A stretch of 64,000 bases of DNA from Peribacillus frigoritolerans (GCF_004358755.1 NZ_SMZY01000003.1:434001-498000), one strand, 5' to 3'. Shown: positions 18,047-26,767, numbered from the stretch's first letter. The notes: a model not told the origin generated them from the sequence alone. Made by a program: numbers and translations.

Positions 18047-18745
18047 ATGACAAATCTGCTGCAATTTGAAAACGTCAGCTACTGGTACCATCATGAAAAT
18101 AAAAAGCATGTGATTTTGAACGACATTTCCATTGGCTTTAACAAAGGAAGCTTCTATACCATCGTCGGTCCATCCGGATCAGGAAAAACAACCTTTCTGG
18201 CACTCGCAAGCGCACTGGACGTTGCGAAAGAAGGCTCCGTTTTATATGAAGGCAAAAACATTAAGAAAATCGGCCTTGCCAACTTCCGCAACAAATACGT
18301 ATCGATCGTTTTTCAATCCTATAACCTGCTGCCGTATATGACAGCCCTTCAAAACGTAACGACGGCTATGGAGATCACGGGATCAGCCCAGTCCAACAAA
18401 AAAGAATTTGCTTTGCAGATGCTTGAGAAGGTAGGCATTTCTGAAAAACAGGCACGGCAAAAAGTTCTGACCTTAAGCGGCGGGCAGCAGCAGCGCGTTT
18501 CCATCGCCCGAGCGCTTTCCTGCAAGTCTGATCTAATTATTGCAGACGAGCCAACGGGGAATTTAGATGAGGACACAGCGAAAGACATTGTCCGGCTCTT
18601 TCAGGATCTGGCCCATAAGGAAGATAAATGCATCATTGTTGTCACACATGATCAAAACATCGCGGCGATCTCAGATGTGACGGTAAAGCTTTCGAAGGGC
18701 AGTTTTTATGTGCAGAAGAATCGGGAATTGGTTCATAATAAATAA
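18047..18745 (+). CDS. ABC exporter ATPase (MacB/LolD type)
   Basis: ATP-binding subunit for the preceding permease. The 232 residues show Walker A GPSGSGKTT (about 42-50), the Q-loop, signature LSGGQQQR, Walker B LIIADEPTGNLD and the switch His in VVTHD. An AAGGAGG site precedes the ATG. It shares an operon with the permease, ends at a strong terminator, and belongs to the group of two-gene exporters commonly controlled by an adjacent two-component system. Confidence 0.95.
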   Translation: MTNLLQFENVSYWYHHENKKHVILNDISIGFNKGSFYTIVGPSGSGKTTFLALASALDVAKEGSVLYEGKNIKKIGLANFRNKYVSIVFQSYNLLPYMTALQNVTTAMEITGSAQSNKKEFALQMLEKVGISEKQARQKVLTLSGGQQQRVSIARALSCKSDLIIADEPTGNLDEDTAKDIVRLFQDLAHKEDKCIIVVTHDQNIAAISDVTVKLSKGSFYVQKNRELVHNK

Positions 18746-18750
18746 AACAA

Positions 18751-18783
18751 AGCCGGCTCTCTAGGGGAGCCGGCCTTTCGTTT
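18751..18783. terminator. Bidirectional terminator after the ABC exporter
   Basis: GCCGGCTC and GAGCCGGC arms with CTTTCGTTTTT on the plus strand. The convergent TetR gene ends at the same place. Confidence 0.85.
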
Positions 18784-19275
18784 TTACTTTTCTGCGATGC
18801 CTGAAAGAATCAGCTGCCATACAGATTCAAACTCTTCGTTAATTCGCGGCGTTTCCCACTCTTTTGCGTGAAATGGGTGGTGAAATTTTGCAGTCGACAC
18901 GAAGATTGCAGAGGCAAGGCGACTTGCATCCCCTGCTTTAAACTCGTTCAGACTGATTCCATATTCAACAATTTCAGCTATTTGTTTTACAAGCTCCTCC
19001 ACATGGACTTGCACGATATCTACTGCTTCTTCTGCAAGATCCGTATACATGTTAAATAATTCCGGATCCTCTAATACTTTTGTTTGCTTGATCGTCATAA
19101 GGGTCTGGAACCATGTATGAAGCCTTTCTGCAGCGCTTGAAGATTGATGCGGAATCTCTGCAAGCGGTGATGAGACACGGTGCCGCCATCTTTCAGCAAC
19201 TGCTCTTCTTAAGGTTTCTTTGCTTGAAAAGTGACGATAAACTGTACCGTGACTGACATTTAACTCTCTTGCCAC
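18784..19275 (-). CDS. TetR-family regulator, N-terminus apparently lost to a frameshift
   Basis: The open frame from GTG at 19275 codes for 163 residues but begins in the middle of the TetR helix-turn-helix (VARELNVSHGTVYRHFSSKE). The same frame upstream continues the expected domain (ILDTAEKVLTRFGTQKATVVD) but meets TGA at 19342-19344. Another frame supplies a plausible start (LTSER). Restoring four bases to GAGCGATC, as in GAGCGAGCGATC, would rejoin them. The gene may therefore be a recent pseudogene, or the sequence may contain an error. It is divergent from the oxidoreductase gene, its likely target. Confidence 0.75.
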   Translation of the reverse strand: MARELNVSHGTVYRHFSSKETLRRAVAERWRHRVSSPLAEIPHQSSSAAERLHTWFQTLMTIKQTKVLEDPELFNMYTDLAEEAVDIVQVHVEELVKQIAEIVEYGISLNEFKAGDASRLASAIFVSTAKFHHPFHAKEWETPRINEEFESVWQLILSGIAEK

Positions 19276-19452
19276 ATCGACTACTGTTGCTTTTTGAGTG
19301 CCAAAACGGGTGAGTACTTTTTCAGCTGTGTCTAAGATCGCTCACTCGTCAATTTCCAAGCAGTAAAATTGAAAGTAAACTTCTTCGTTTTTTATAATTG
19401 AATAGAATAGTTGTATATCCACATTTTTAACGGAAATAAGGAGTGTTCACAT

Positions 19453-20436
19453 TTGAAAGCACTATTGCTAGAGGGTAAAGGCGAATGGACTGAAATGCGC
19501 GTTGGAGAGACAGAAAAGCCTTCTCCGGGAAAAGGCGAAATTTTGATTAAAGTAAAAGCTGCCGGACTGAATCCGGTTGATTATAAAACGGCCACAGGCG
19601 GTAATCCTCTTTGGAGCTATCCTCATATTCTTGGCCTTGATGCAGCCGGGATCGTTGAAGAAACCGGTTCTGAGGTAACAAATGTACAGATAGGCGACCG
19701 GGTTGTTTACCACGGTGACTTAACGAAAAAAGGCGGATTTGCTGAATATGCGGTTACGACCGCGCACACGGTTTCCATTATTCCGGAATCTGTGTCTTTT
19801 GAAGATGCAGCTGCCCTTCCAACAGCTGGCTATACTGCATATCAGGCTTTATACAGAAAGCTTCGCATTAACGAGGGTGAATCCATTTTAATTCATGGGG
19901 GAGCAGGCGGTGTCGGCGGATTTGCGGTTCAAATGGCAAAACGCTCAGGCTTAACTGTGTTTACAACAGCATCTGCAGCTAATCATGAATACGTTAAGTC
20001 TCTTGGCGCAGATTACGCAATCGACTATAAAGAATCGGATGTCACCGCAAAAGTGATGGAATTAACAGCAGGCAATGGCGTGGATGCCGTTCTTGATACG
20101 GTAAGCCGTCAAAATGCAACAGATTCTCTTGACTGCCTCGCTTTCAACGGCAGAATTGCGTACATTGCCGGAGCGCCTGACTTTACAAAAGTGAAGCCAT
20201 TTACAAAAGCCATCTCCTACCATGAAATTGCCCTGGGAGCCGTTCATCAATCAAATAATATAGAGCAGCAGAAGGACTTAGCAGTTATGGGAGACGCCAT
20301 GCTGATGCTGGTTGCTGAAAGACAGCTATCCTCTCTGCTTGAGCAGGTCATTTCGCTTGAAGAAGTGCCGGAAGCTTTGTTACAGCTGTCTGAGCGCCAT
20401 GTGAAAGGGAAAATAGTTGCTAGAGTGAATGATTAA
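19453..20436 (+). CDS. Zinc-less MDR quinone oxidoreductase / alcohol dehydrogenase family protein
   Basis: NAD(P)H-dependent medium-chain reductase. The N-terminal GroES-like fold has GLNPVDYK and GLDAAGIV; the Rossmann motif is GGAGGVGGFAVQMAK. The zinc-binding residues of true alcohol dehydrogenases are not apparent, which favours a quinone oxidoreductase. The start is a TTG at 19453 with AAGGAG 9 bases before it, giving 327 residues; the longer frame from 19411 lacks a ribosome site. Divergent from the TetR gene, which probably controls it. A terminator follows. Confidence 0.88.
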   Translation: MKALLLEGKGEWTEMRVGETEKPSPGKGEILIKVKAAGLNPVDYKTATGGNPLWSYPHILGLDAAGIVEETGSEVTNVQIGDRVVYHGDLTKKGGFAEYAVTTAHTVSIIPESVSFEDAAALPTAGYTAYQALYRKLRINEGESILIHGGAGGVGGFAVQMAKRSGLTVFTTASAANHEYVKSLGADYAIDYKESDVTAKVMELTAGNGVDAVLDTVSRQNATDSLDCLAFNGRIAYIAGAPDFTKVKPFTKAISYHEIALGAVHQSNNIEQQKDLAVMGDAMLMLVAERQLSSLLEQVISLEEVPEALLQLSERHVKGKIVARVND

Positions 20437-20440
20437 AGAA

Positions 20441-20466
20441 AACCGGACATTGTGTCCGGTTTTTGT
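20441..20466 (+). terminator. Terminator after the oxidoreductase gene
   Basis: ACCGGACA and TGTCCGGT arms followed by TTTTTG. Confidence 0.85.
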
Positions 20467-20520
20467 TATTGCTGAAAGCTGATTACTCAGGTCCAGTCTT
20501 TGTTTTTGCTGAAACCAGGT

Positions 20521-20650
20521 TTACTTTCCAAATCAAGGCCGTTACTTGCCAGTTTGGCCTTTTTACTGGCGAAAACCGCTAGAATACTAGCCGATTTGTC
20601 TGATTTACTTTCTTTTTTCCATTTTCCTCCTAAAAAAGATCAGTTTAACT
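20521..20650. repeat. 21-bp periodic array, copy 1
   Basis: ACT triplets followed by TTCC, TGCC, GGC, AGCC and TTC occur at 20523, 20544, 20565, 20586 and 20607, an exact 21-bp period. Read on the plus strand from 20521, each unit gives a leucine heptad (LLSKSRP, LLASLAF, LLAKTAR, ILADLSD, LLSFF). No ribosome site supports translation. A related array is at 37.8 kb. Confidence 0.8.
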
Positions 20651-20700
20651 GGAATCTCTGCAAAAAAACTGCGGGAACATGTCCCCGCAGTCTCACCTAA

Positions 20701-21639
20701 TTATTGAATAGCTCCCTTTACTTCCTCTGTCATGCCTGCAACAGATTCAAGTCCGCCGCCTGACAGATACCAGTAGTCAGGATCAAGATAAATGATTTTC
20801 CCATTTTTATAGGCTTTCGTATTTTTAACTAACTCATTCTCCACGACTTGCTTCGCAGAAGATTCACCGCCGACAACTGCACCTCTATCAATTACAAATA
20901 AGTAGTCAGGGTCTTTTTCTACAATGTATTCAAATGAAATGCTTTGTCCATGCGTAGATACTTCAATCTTTTCATCAGCTGGTGCAAATCCAAATTCATC
21001 ATGGAGAATTCCAAAGCGTGAGCCTGCTCCGTATGCACTTACCTTTCCGTCATTTGCAAGAACGATTAACGCTTTTTCATTCCCTGCTGAAGCTTTCTCT
21101 TTAAGCGCTTTTATAGACTCTTCTACATTAGCAAACTCTTTTTCTGCTTCTTCTTCTTTGCCGAAGATCTCGCCTAATGTAGTGACATTTTCTTTAAATG
21201 ATTCCATGTACTTCGTTGTGTCCACACCCATGAAAATCGTTGGGGCAATTTTGCTCATCTCTTCGTATGAATCCTGCTGTCTGCCTGAAATGATAATAAG
21301 ATCCGGTTCCATTTCGTTGATCTTTTCAAAGTCAGGCTCTTTTAAGCCGCCGATATTTTCGTATTTTGCATCTTCATATTTTGAAAGGTAAGAAGGAACA
21401 TTTTCCTGCGGCACTCCCGCTGCTTCAACGCCCAGTTTATCCATTGAATCCAGCGTTCCAAAATCAAAAACAACAACTTTTTCAGGGTTTTTAGGCACTT
21501 TTGTTTCGCCTAATTGATGCTTAATTGTCAATTCTTCTTTCTCTGCACTGGCCGTTGTTTCTTCTGCTTCTTTCGATCCGCATGCTGCTGCGAAAATTGC
21601 AAGCACTAAACTTAGTGCTAAGATTAATAGTTTCTTCAT
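20701..21639 (-). CDS. yclQ: Iron-siderophore ABC transporter binding lipoprotein (YclQ-type)
   Basis: Substrate-binding lipoprotein of a ferric siderophore importer, anchored outside the membrane. The 312 residues have a lipoprotein signal peptide with lipobox AAACG (Cys about 20) and a type III periplasmic-binding fold (VVVFDFGTLDSMDKLGV... EPDLIIISGRQ). It is last in the order permease-permease-ATPase-binding protein, the same as B. subtilis yclNOPQ, whose system takes up petrobactin. The name rests on synteny and fold, so the exact siderophore is inferred. A MITE-like element separates it from the ATPase gene. Confidence 0.88.
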   Translation of the reverse strand: MKKLLILALSLVLAIFAAACGSKEAEETTASAEKEELTIKHQLGETKVPKNPEKVVVFDFGTLDSMDKLGVEAAGVPQENVPSYLSKYEDAKYENIGGLKEPDFEKINEMEPDLIIISGRQQDSYEEMSKIAPTIFMGVDTTKYMESFKENVTTLGEIFGKEEEAEKEFANVEESIKALKEKASAGNEKALIVLANDGKVSAYGAGSRFGILHDEFGFAPADEKIEVSTHGQSISFEYIVEKDPDYLFVIDRGAVVGGESSAKQVVENELVKNTKAYKNGKIIYLDPDYWYLSGGGLESVAGMTEEVKGAIQ

Positions 21640-21667
21640 CTTCTTTCACCCCTATTGGTTTTTAAAA

Positions 21668-21783
21668 ATGGCCGTTTTCGTTTGTATGTTGTTTTTGATT
21701 ATAAATGTTGCCCGTTCTTTTCCGCTCCACTTAAGCGTATAAACATTTAATCTAAAGGCAACAAAGGATACGAAAAGAGCCTT
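21668..21783. mobile_element. MITE-like element, copy D (internally deleted)
   Basis: 116 bp with the family's inverted ends (ATGGCCGTTTTCG on the left, CGAAAAGAGCCTT on the right) and AAAA on both sides. The structured core is missing; the junction at TTCCGC matches a short direct repeat that flanks the core in full copies. The right end supplies two bases of the yclP TAA stop codon at 21782-21784. Confidence 0.78.
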
Positions 21784-22537
21784 AAAAGTAAACACAAATG
21801 CGATTGCCATTTATTGTTTGAATATCGATATCCATTTCATAGATCTCTTTTAAAACAGGCGATGTAATGATTTCTTCAACAGGACCTTCCTTCACGATTT
21901 TTCCGTCCTTTAACGCGACAATAAAATCGGAATAGCAGGAAGCAAAGTTGATGTCATGAATCACAATTACGACTGTTTTCTGAAGCTCGTCCACAAGCCT
22001 TCTCAGCACTTTCATGATCTGCACGGAATGCTTCATATCGAGGTTGTTCAGCGGCTCATCAAGGAGGACATATTCTGTATTCTGAGCGATGACCATGGCA
22101 ATAAATGCCCGCTGCTGCTGGCCTCCGCTCAGCTGATCCAAGTATTTATTCTCCATGTCCTGAAGCTCCATATACTTAATCGCCTCATCAATATGCCTCA
22201 CATCGTCTTTAGTCAGCTTTCCTTGAGAATAAGGAAACCGTCCAAAGCTGACGAGGTCTCTGATTGTTAATCGGATATTCAAATGATTGGACTGCTTCAG
22301 AATCGAGATCTTTCTCGCCAGATCATTGCTTTTCCATTCTCCAATGTCTGTGCCGTCAATAAATACCTGCCCGGTATCCTTTTTAATCAAGCGGCTGACC
22401 ATCGACAGCAGCGTGCTTTTTCCCGCTCCGTTCGGTCCGATAAAAGAGGTGATTTTCCCTTTCTCGACCCTGACGGATACATCTTCCACTACATTCTTAT
22501 TTCCATACCGTTTTGAAACCTTGCTGACTTCTACCAT
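21782..22537 (-). CDS. yclP: Iron-siderophore ABC transporter ATPase (YclP-type)
   Basis: ATPase that powers siderophore import. The 251 residues have Walker A GPNGAGKST (about 34-42), signature QLSGGQQQR, Walker B YVLLDEPLNNLD and the switch His (VIHDINFA). The start overlaps the end of the upstream permease gene by 7 bases. The stop codon TAA is formed at the junction with the adjacent MITE-like element. Length is almost the same as YclP (252), so little if any coding sequence was lost. Confidence 0.93.
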   Translation of the reverse strand: MVEVSKVSKRYGNKNVVEDVSVRVEKGKITSFIGPNGAGKSTLLSMVSRLIKKDTGQVFIDGTDIGEWKSNDLARKISILKQSNHLNIRLTIRDLVSFGRFPYSQGKLTKDDVRHIDEAIKYMELQDMENKYLDQLSGGQQQRAFIAMVIAQNTEYVLLDEPLNNLDMKHSVQIMKVLRRLVDELQKTVVIVIHDINFASCYSDFIVALKDGKIVKEGPVEEIITSPVLKEIYEMDIDIQTINGNRICVYF

Positions 22538-23481
22538 GATTTATTCTCCCTGAGCAGCAGATAAATAAAGTACACGCCGCCAATGAAATTGATGATCACG
22601 CTGAGCGTTGTTGAAAAGGTGAATACTTTCTCAACGATAAATTGACCGCCGAGCAAAGCAATGATGCTGATTAAGATAGAACCTAAAATCAGATACTTAT
22701 GCTGATATGTTTTTAAAAACTCATGCGCCACATTTACAACAAGCAGGCCAAAGAATGTAATCGGGCCGACGAGAGCCGTCGCAATGGAGACTAGGACAGC
22801 AATGATGATCAGCAGTCTTTTGACCACGCCATCGTAGTCAATCCCGAGATTTACAGCATGTTCTCTCCCAAGCGAGAGCACATCGAGGAAATGACTGAAT
22901 TTCATAAAATAGACCGCAATTGCGGCTGCGATAACAAAGGCAGCAAGCAACAGATCTGTATTTACATTGTTAAAGCTTGCAAACATCCGATCCTGAACGA
23001 TCTGAAACTCATTCGGATCGATCAGCACCTGCATAAACGAGGACATGCTTCCGAATAACGTTCCAAACACAATCCCGACTAACAGGAGAAAATAGATGTT
23101 TCTCCCTTCTCTTTTAAAGAGCAGCTGATAGAGCAGCAGGGCAAACAGCACCATCAACCCTGCAGATAAAAGAAAGTTTATATTCTTATTGGCCATCGTC
23201 AGGGACTGAGAGCCAAAGACAAAGATGATGAACGTTTGAATAAAAAGATAAAGGGAGTCTAATCCAATGATGCTTGGCGTTAAGATTCGGTTGTTTGTAA
23301 TCGTTTGAAAAATCATCGTTGAAAACGCGATGCAGCTTCCGGTCAAAACAATCGCCAAAATCTTGACTCCGCGTTTTGGGATTACATAATCGGGATTTCG
23401 TCCGACATCATAAAATAGGAAAACAGCCGCGAATAATATAGAGATAATAGCAAGGATGATCAGTTTCGTTTTATTATTCAT
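22531..23481 (-). CDS. yclO: Iron-siderophore ABC transporter permease (YclO-type)
   Basis: One of two FecCD-family permeases of the importer. The 316 residues form about nine TM helices, with the family motif GPITFFGLLVVN-VAHEF in the ATPase-coupling region. It overlaps the first permease gene by 8 bases and the ATPase gene by 7, a tightly coupled operon. Start and length agree with YclO. Confidence 0.92.
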   Translation of the reverse strand: MNNKTKLIILAIISILFAAVFLFYDVGRNPDYVIPKRGVKILAIVLTGSCIAFSTMIFQTITNNRILTPSIIGLDSLYLFIQTFIIFVFGSQSLTMANKNINFLLSAGLMVLFALLLYQLLFKREGRNIYFLLLVGIVFGTLFGSMSSFMQVLIDPNEFQIVQDRMFASFNNVNTDLLLAAFVIAAAIAVYFMKFSHFLDVLSLGREHAVNLGIDYDGVVKRLLIIIAVLVSIATALVGPITFFGLLVVNVAHEFLKTYQHKYLILGSILISIIALLGGQFIVEKVFTFSTTLSVIINFIGGVYFIYLLLRENKSW

Positions 23482-24424
23482 AGGCCTTTCTCCTAAACAG
23501 TAAATAAATGAAAATGATGCTTCCGATCACACCGACAGTCAACCCAATCGATATTTCATACGGATAAATGATGATACGTCCTAAAATATCACAAAACAGG
23601 ATAAATACTGCACCAAGCAAGGCTGTATGAGGCAGGCTTTTTTTCAGGTTATCACCTAAATAAATGCTGACGATGTTCGGTATGATTAATCCCAGGAACG
23701 GAATGACGCCTGCTGTCAAAATAACGACTGTTGTCACAAGTGCTACAATGACAAGCCCAATATTGACAACCTGCTTATAATTCAGTCCAAGATTGGCTGA
23801 AAACTCTTCTCCCATTCCCGCTACCGTAAACCGGTTCGCATAGAAATAGGCTACGATGACAAGCGGAATACTTATGTAGATCAGCTCATACTGCCCTTTT
23901 ACAATCATTGAAAAATCGCCCTGGAGCCACGACGACATATTTTGAATCAAATCATTCTTGTAGGCGAAAAAGGTGGTAATCGAACCGATGATGTTGCCGA
24001 ACATTAAACCCACAAGCGGAATGAAGATCGTATCTTTAAATCTGATTCTCTCTAAAATCTTCATAAAAATGAACGTGCCCGCTAATGCGAAAAGAAAAGC
24101 AACACCCATCTTTTCAAGCGGACTTGCTGCAGTAAAAATCATCAGCGATACTAAGATTCCCAATCTGGCTGAATCCATCGTGCCGGCCGTGGTCGGAGAG
24201 ACAAATTTATTTCTCGTCAACTGCTGCATGATTAAGCCGCAAATACTCATACTTACTCCGGCAATCAAAATGCTGATGAGCCTCGGAAGTCTGCTTATCA
24301 GGAGGATTTGCACCTGGTCATCCTGCAGATTCAGAAGATCTAATGGCGTAATGTCCTTGACCCCGATGAAAAGGGAGCATATTGATAAAATTGTCATCGC
24401 TAAAAACAAATATCTCTTTTTCAT
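23474..24424 (-). CDS. yclN: Iron-siderophore ABC transporter permease (YclN-type)
   Basis: First gene of the siderophore importer operon, a FecCD permease of 316 residues with about nine TM helices and the motif AGVIPFLGLIIPNIVSIYLGDN. It pairs with the YclO-type subunit as the membrane channel. Two Fur boxes lie 70-155 bp upstream, so expression is expected only under iron limitation. Confidence 0.92.
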   Translation of the reverse strand: MKKRYLFLAMTILSICSLFIGVKDITPLDLLNLQDDQVQILLISRLPRLISILIAGVSMSICGLIMQQLTRNKFVSPTTAGTMDSARLGILVSLMIFTAASPLEKMGVAFLFALAGTFIFMKILERIRFKDTIFIPLVGLMFGNIIGSITTFFAYKNDLIQNMSSWLQGDFSMIVKGQYELIYISIPLVIVAYFYANRFTVAGMGEEFSANLGLNYKQVVNIGLVIVALVTTVVILTAGVIPFLGLIIPNIVSIYLGDNLKKSLPHTALLGAVFILFCDILGRIIIYPYEISIGLTVGVIGSIIFIYLLFRRKAYE

Positions 24425-24492
24425 AACGTTTCCTTACATGCATGTATTTTTGAAGCTTATTTTCCGGGAATCACCTCATCTGTTCTAATAAA

Positions 24493-24508
24493 GATAATCA
24501 TTCTCATT
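24493..24508. promoter_or_regulatory. Fur box, proximal
   Basis: GATAATCATTCTCATT, an inverted-repeat Fur core, 69 bp upstream of the yclN start. Confidence 0.75.
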
Positions 24509-24557
24509 TAACCCTAAAAAAAAGAAGCTTTCGCTTTGTTGTTATCCTCACTTTAAA

Positions 24558-24578
24558 TGATAATGATTTTCATTGTCA
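24558..24578. promoter_or_regulatory. Fur box, distal
   Basis: A 21-bp site with core GATAATGATTTTCATT that matches the classical Fur box at 19 of 21 positions, upstream of the siderophore uptake operon. Confidence 0.85.
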
Positions 24579-24627
24579 TTTGTCAATATGAATTTACTTG
24601 TTTGAACAAGTATTTATGAAAAAACAT

Positions 24628-25059
24628 TTATTTTAAGTTATTTCTGATTTTATCAAGGACTGCGAGACAGATTTCCATGTCTTGTTCACTAATCTCTGCT
24701 GAAGCATCCGCTATGGTTTGGCTGGCTAACCCTTCGAGCTCTGACTGCAGATCTTTCATTGCTTCAGTCAAAAAAATCAGGTTTATGCGCTTATCACTTT
24801 CGTGAGGAAGTCGTTTCACCAGGCCGCGCTTGATCATATTATCAATTAGCCTTGAAACACTTGCTTGATCTCTTTCATTAAGCAGGGCCAGCTGATTTTG
24901 TGTTTGGCCATCCTTTTCATAAAGCCTGCACAGAATCTGCCACTGTTCATATGTGACAGAATAATCTCTTAAGTTTTGATTCAAACGGCTGCAGATAAGC
25001 CTTGAAGCATGAAACAGTTTATATCCGAGTGAGTTGTCTAAATAATATTTTTTGACCAT
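24628..25059 (-). CDS. MarR-family regulator
   Basis: Winged-helix repressor of about 143 residues: DYSVTYEQWQILCRL, then the recognition region (LNERDQASVSRLIDNMIKRGLVKRL) and the wing (DKRINLIFLT). The ATG at 25059 is preferred because AGAGGTG lies 7 bases upstream; the longer frame to 25125 has no ribosome site. It ends about 200 bp upstream of the siderophore operon, on the same strand. Its target is unknown; an inverted AAGTATNNNN region precedes it (ATACTTG...CAAGTAT near 25109-25130), a possible operator. Confidence 0.87.
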   Translation of the reverse strand: MVKKYYLDNSLGYKLFHASRLICSRLNQNLRDYSVTYEQWQILCRLYEKDGQTQNQLALLNERDQASVSRLIDNMIKRGLVKRLPHESDKRINLIFLTEAMKDLQSELEGLASQTIADASAEISEQDMEICLAVLDKIRNNLK

Positions 25060-25138
25060 AGGTGCACACCTCTTTTTAACAGTATGTCCACAAATAATGG
25101 TAGTAGAAGATACTTGTTTATGCAAGTATTATCCGAAA

Positions 25139-25162
25139 AAAGAGATAACAAATCGTTATCTC
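25139..25162 (-). terminator. Terminator after the VOC gene
   Basis: GAGATAAC and GTTATCTC arms, followed on the minus strand by TTTTTT. Confidence 0.75.
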
Positions 25163-25170
25163 CTTAAAAC

Positions 25171-25584
25171 TTATTTAGCTTTTTCAAAATTCAAATCCCA
25201 GATAATCCCGAATGTATCTTTCACCTTTGCATAAGTAGCCCCCCAGAATGTATCCTGAAGCTCCATTATAATTGTTCCTTTTTCAAGCAGAGCACTGTAA
25301 ACGGTTCTAATTTCATCCTCTGTTTCAAACTCCAGCACCAAGGAAAGATTGTTGCCCGTTTCAACGGTGTTGCCTGGAAAAGCATCTGAAACCATCAGAA
25401 GAAACTCACCTTTCTTCAAGCGGGCATGCATAATCTTATGTTCAGCCTCAGGCGGAGTTGGATAATCCGCTTCGCCATACGTCTGCATTTCAGCAATCTC
25501 GCAGCCGAAAACTCCTCTATAGTATTCCAGCGCTTCTTTCGCATTCCCATTAAACATTAAATAAGGTGTTGCTTGATGCTTCAT
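25171..25584 (-). CDS. PhnB-like VOC/glyoxalase-fold protein
   Basis: A 137-residue protein of the vicinal oxygen chelate superfamily, closest in pattern to PhnB-like proteins (TPYLMFNGNAKEALEYY at the start; GATYAKVKDTFGIIWDLN at the end). The reaction is unknown. The ATG at 25584 follows GAGGAG by 9 bases and begins the family-typical MKHQATPYLMF; the longer open frame is not supported. It is monocistronic and divergent from the heme O synthase gene. Confidence 0.84.
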   Translation of the reverse strand: MKHQATPYLMFNGNAKEALEYYRGVFGCEIAEMQTYGEADYPTPPEAEHKIMHARLKKGEFLLMVSDAFPGNTVETGNNLSLVLEFETEDEIRTVYSALLEKGTIIMELQDTFWGATYAKVKDTFGIIWDLNFEKAK

Positions 25585-25819
25585 GAACAAACACTCCTCT
25601 GCAATGGATGATACCGTCATTATAGTGGACAGCTTCCAGATACTCAATCCAATAATTATCTGAAGAATATGAAAACGTATGGAAAATGTTCACAAAGATG
25701 CGACATCTTTTTGTCAAATGCTCCCGACTATTACTTTCCAGTACAAATAACTGTTAATATGTTAGATAATCAAGTATATTAGGTTGAGTTTTGGATTTAA
25801 AAAGAAAAGGAGAATTGTG

Positions 25820-26734
25820 ATGAAAAGTACTGAGGTAATCGTAGAGGATTCTCTTTCTATAAAAAGCATCTTTTCTTGGAGTAATTTTAAAGCTATCGTC
25901 AAAGACGGCATTGTGAAGTCTAACCTTCTCGGGATGTTTGCCGGCCTTTCTGTAGCATTGTCTGTATATAATGTCAGCTTCGTGGATAATATTCTGGTCG
26001 TCATTCTTGCTCTTCTTGGCACAGCAGCTGTTGTAGGCGGTGCCGGTGCGATCAATAACTATTACGACCGCGATATCGACTCCCTTATGAAACGCACGAT
26101 GGAGAGACCGACCGTTACGGGGTCCATTCATCCCAAGTTCGCTTTATGGCTTGGCACCGCTCTTTCCATAAGCGGAATTGTGTTCTTGTTTATCATTTCA
26201 CCTTTAACAGCTTTTATTGGTGCTCTTGGCTTATTTTTATACCTTGTCCCTTATACAATGTGGACAAAAAGAAAAACAATCTATAACACTGAGGTAGGAA
26301 GCTTATCCGGCGCCATTGCCCCTCTGATCGGCTGGGCAGCCATTTCGTCTGACATGTTCCACCCTGCAGCAATCGGACTATTCGTTTTAATGTTTTTATG
26401 GCAGCCTCCGCATTTCTATGCGATTGCCATCAGACGTTTAGAAGATTATAAGAATGCAAGTGTGCCAATGCTTCCTGTTGTCAAAGGAACACCGCGCGCT
26501 AAAATTCAAACAATCGTTTATTTAATTTTGCTGCTTGCATCATCATTCCTGTTCCTATCGTTCAGCAAAGTCGTCGCTTTTTCAATGTTTGCACTGACGC
26601 TTGCATGGATGCTTGCCGGAATCATCGGCTTTAAAAAGATGGATGATTACAAGTGGGCCACAATGATGTTCATTTTTTCACTGAATCATTTGACGATTAT
26701 TTTTACAATGCTTATTATTGTTTCTTTCCTATAA
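25820..26734 (+). CDS. ctaB: Protoheme IX farnesyltransferase (heme O synthase)
   Basis: Membrane prenyltransferase that adds a farnesyl group to heme B, giving heme O for terminal oxidases. The 304 residues have nine or so TM segments, the prenyl-diphosphate motif NNYYDRDIDSLMKRT and the second conserved loop YKNASVPMLPVVKG. The start at 25820 follows AAGGAG by 7 bases. It stands alone, away from any oxidase genes, as B. subtilis ctaO does, so it may be the second heme O synthase of this genome. Confidence 0.94.
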   Translation: MKSTEVIVEDSLSIKSIFSWSNFKAIVKDGIVKSNLLGMFAGLSVALSVYNVSFVDNILVVILALLGTAAVVGGAGAINNYYDRDIDSLMKRTMERPTVTGSIHPKFALWLGTALSISGIVFLFIISPLTAFIGALGLFLYLVPYTMWTKRKTIYNTEVGSLSGAIAPLIGWAAISSDMFHPAAIGLFVLMFLWQPPHFYAIAIRRLEDYKNASVPMLPVVKGTPRAKIQTIVYLILLLASSFLFLSFSKVVAFSMFALTLAWMLAGIIGFKKMDDYKWATMMFIFSLNHLTIIFTMLIIVSFL

Positions 26735-26767
26735 GAAAAGCGCAAAATTCTATACTTCTTATCTCTA

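Noticed and set aside
20500-20700. A 66-residue plus-strand ORF covering 21-bp array 1
   Set aside because: TTG start without a ribosome site; the frame is open because of the 21-bp period. The array is reported as a repeat.
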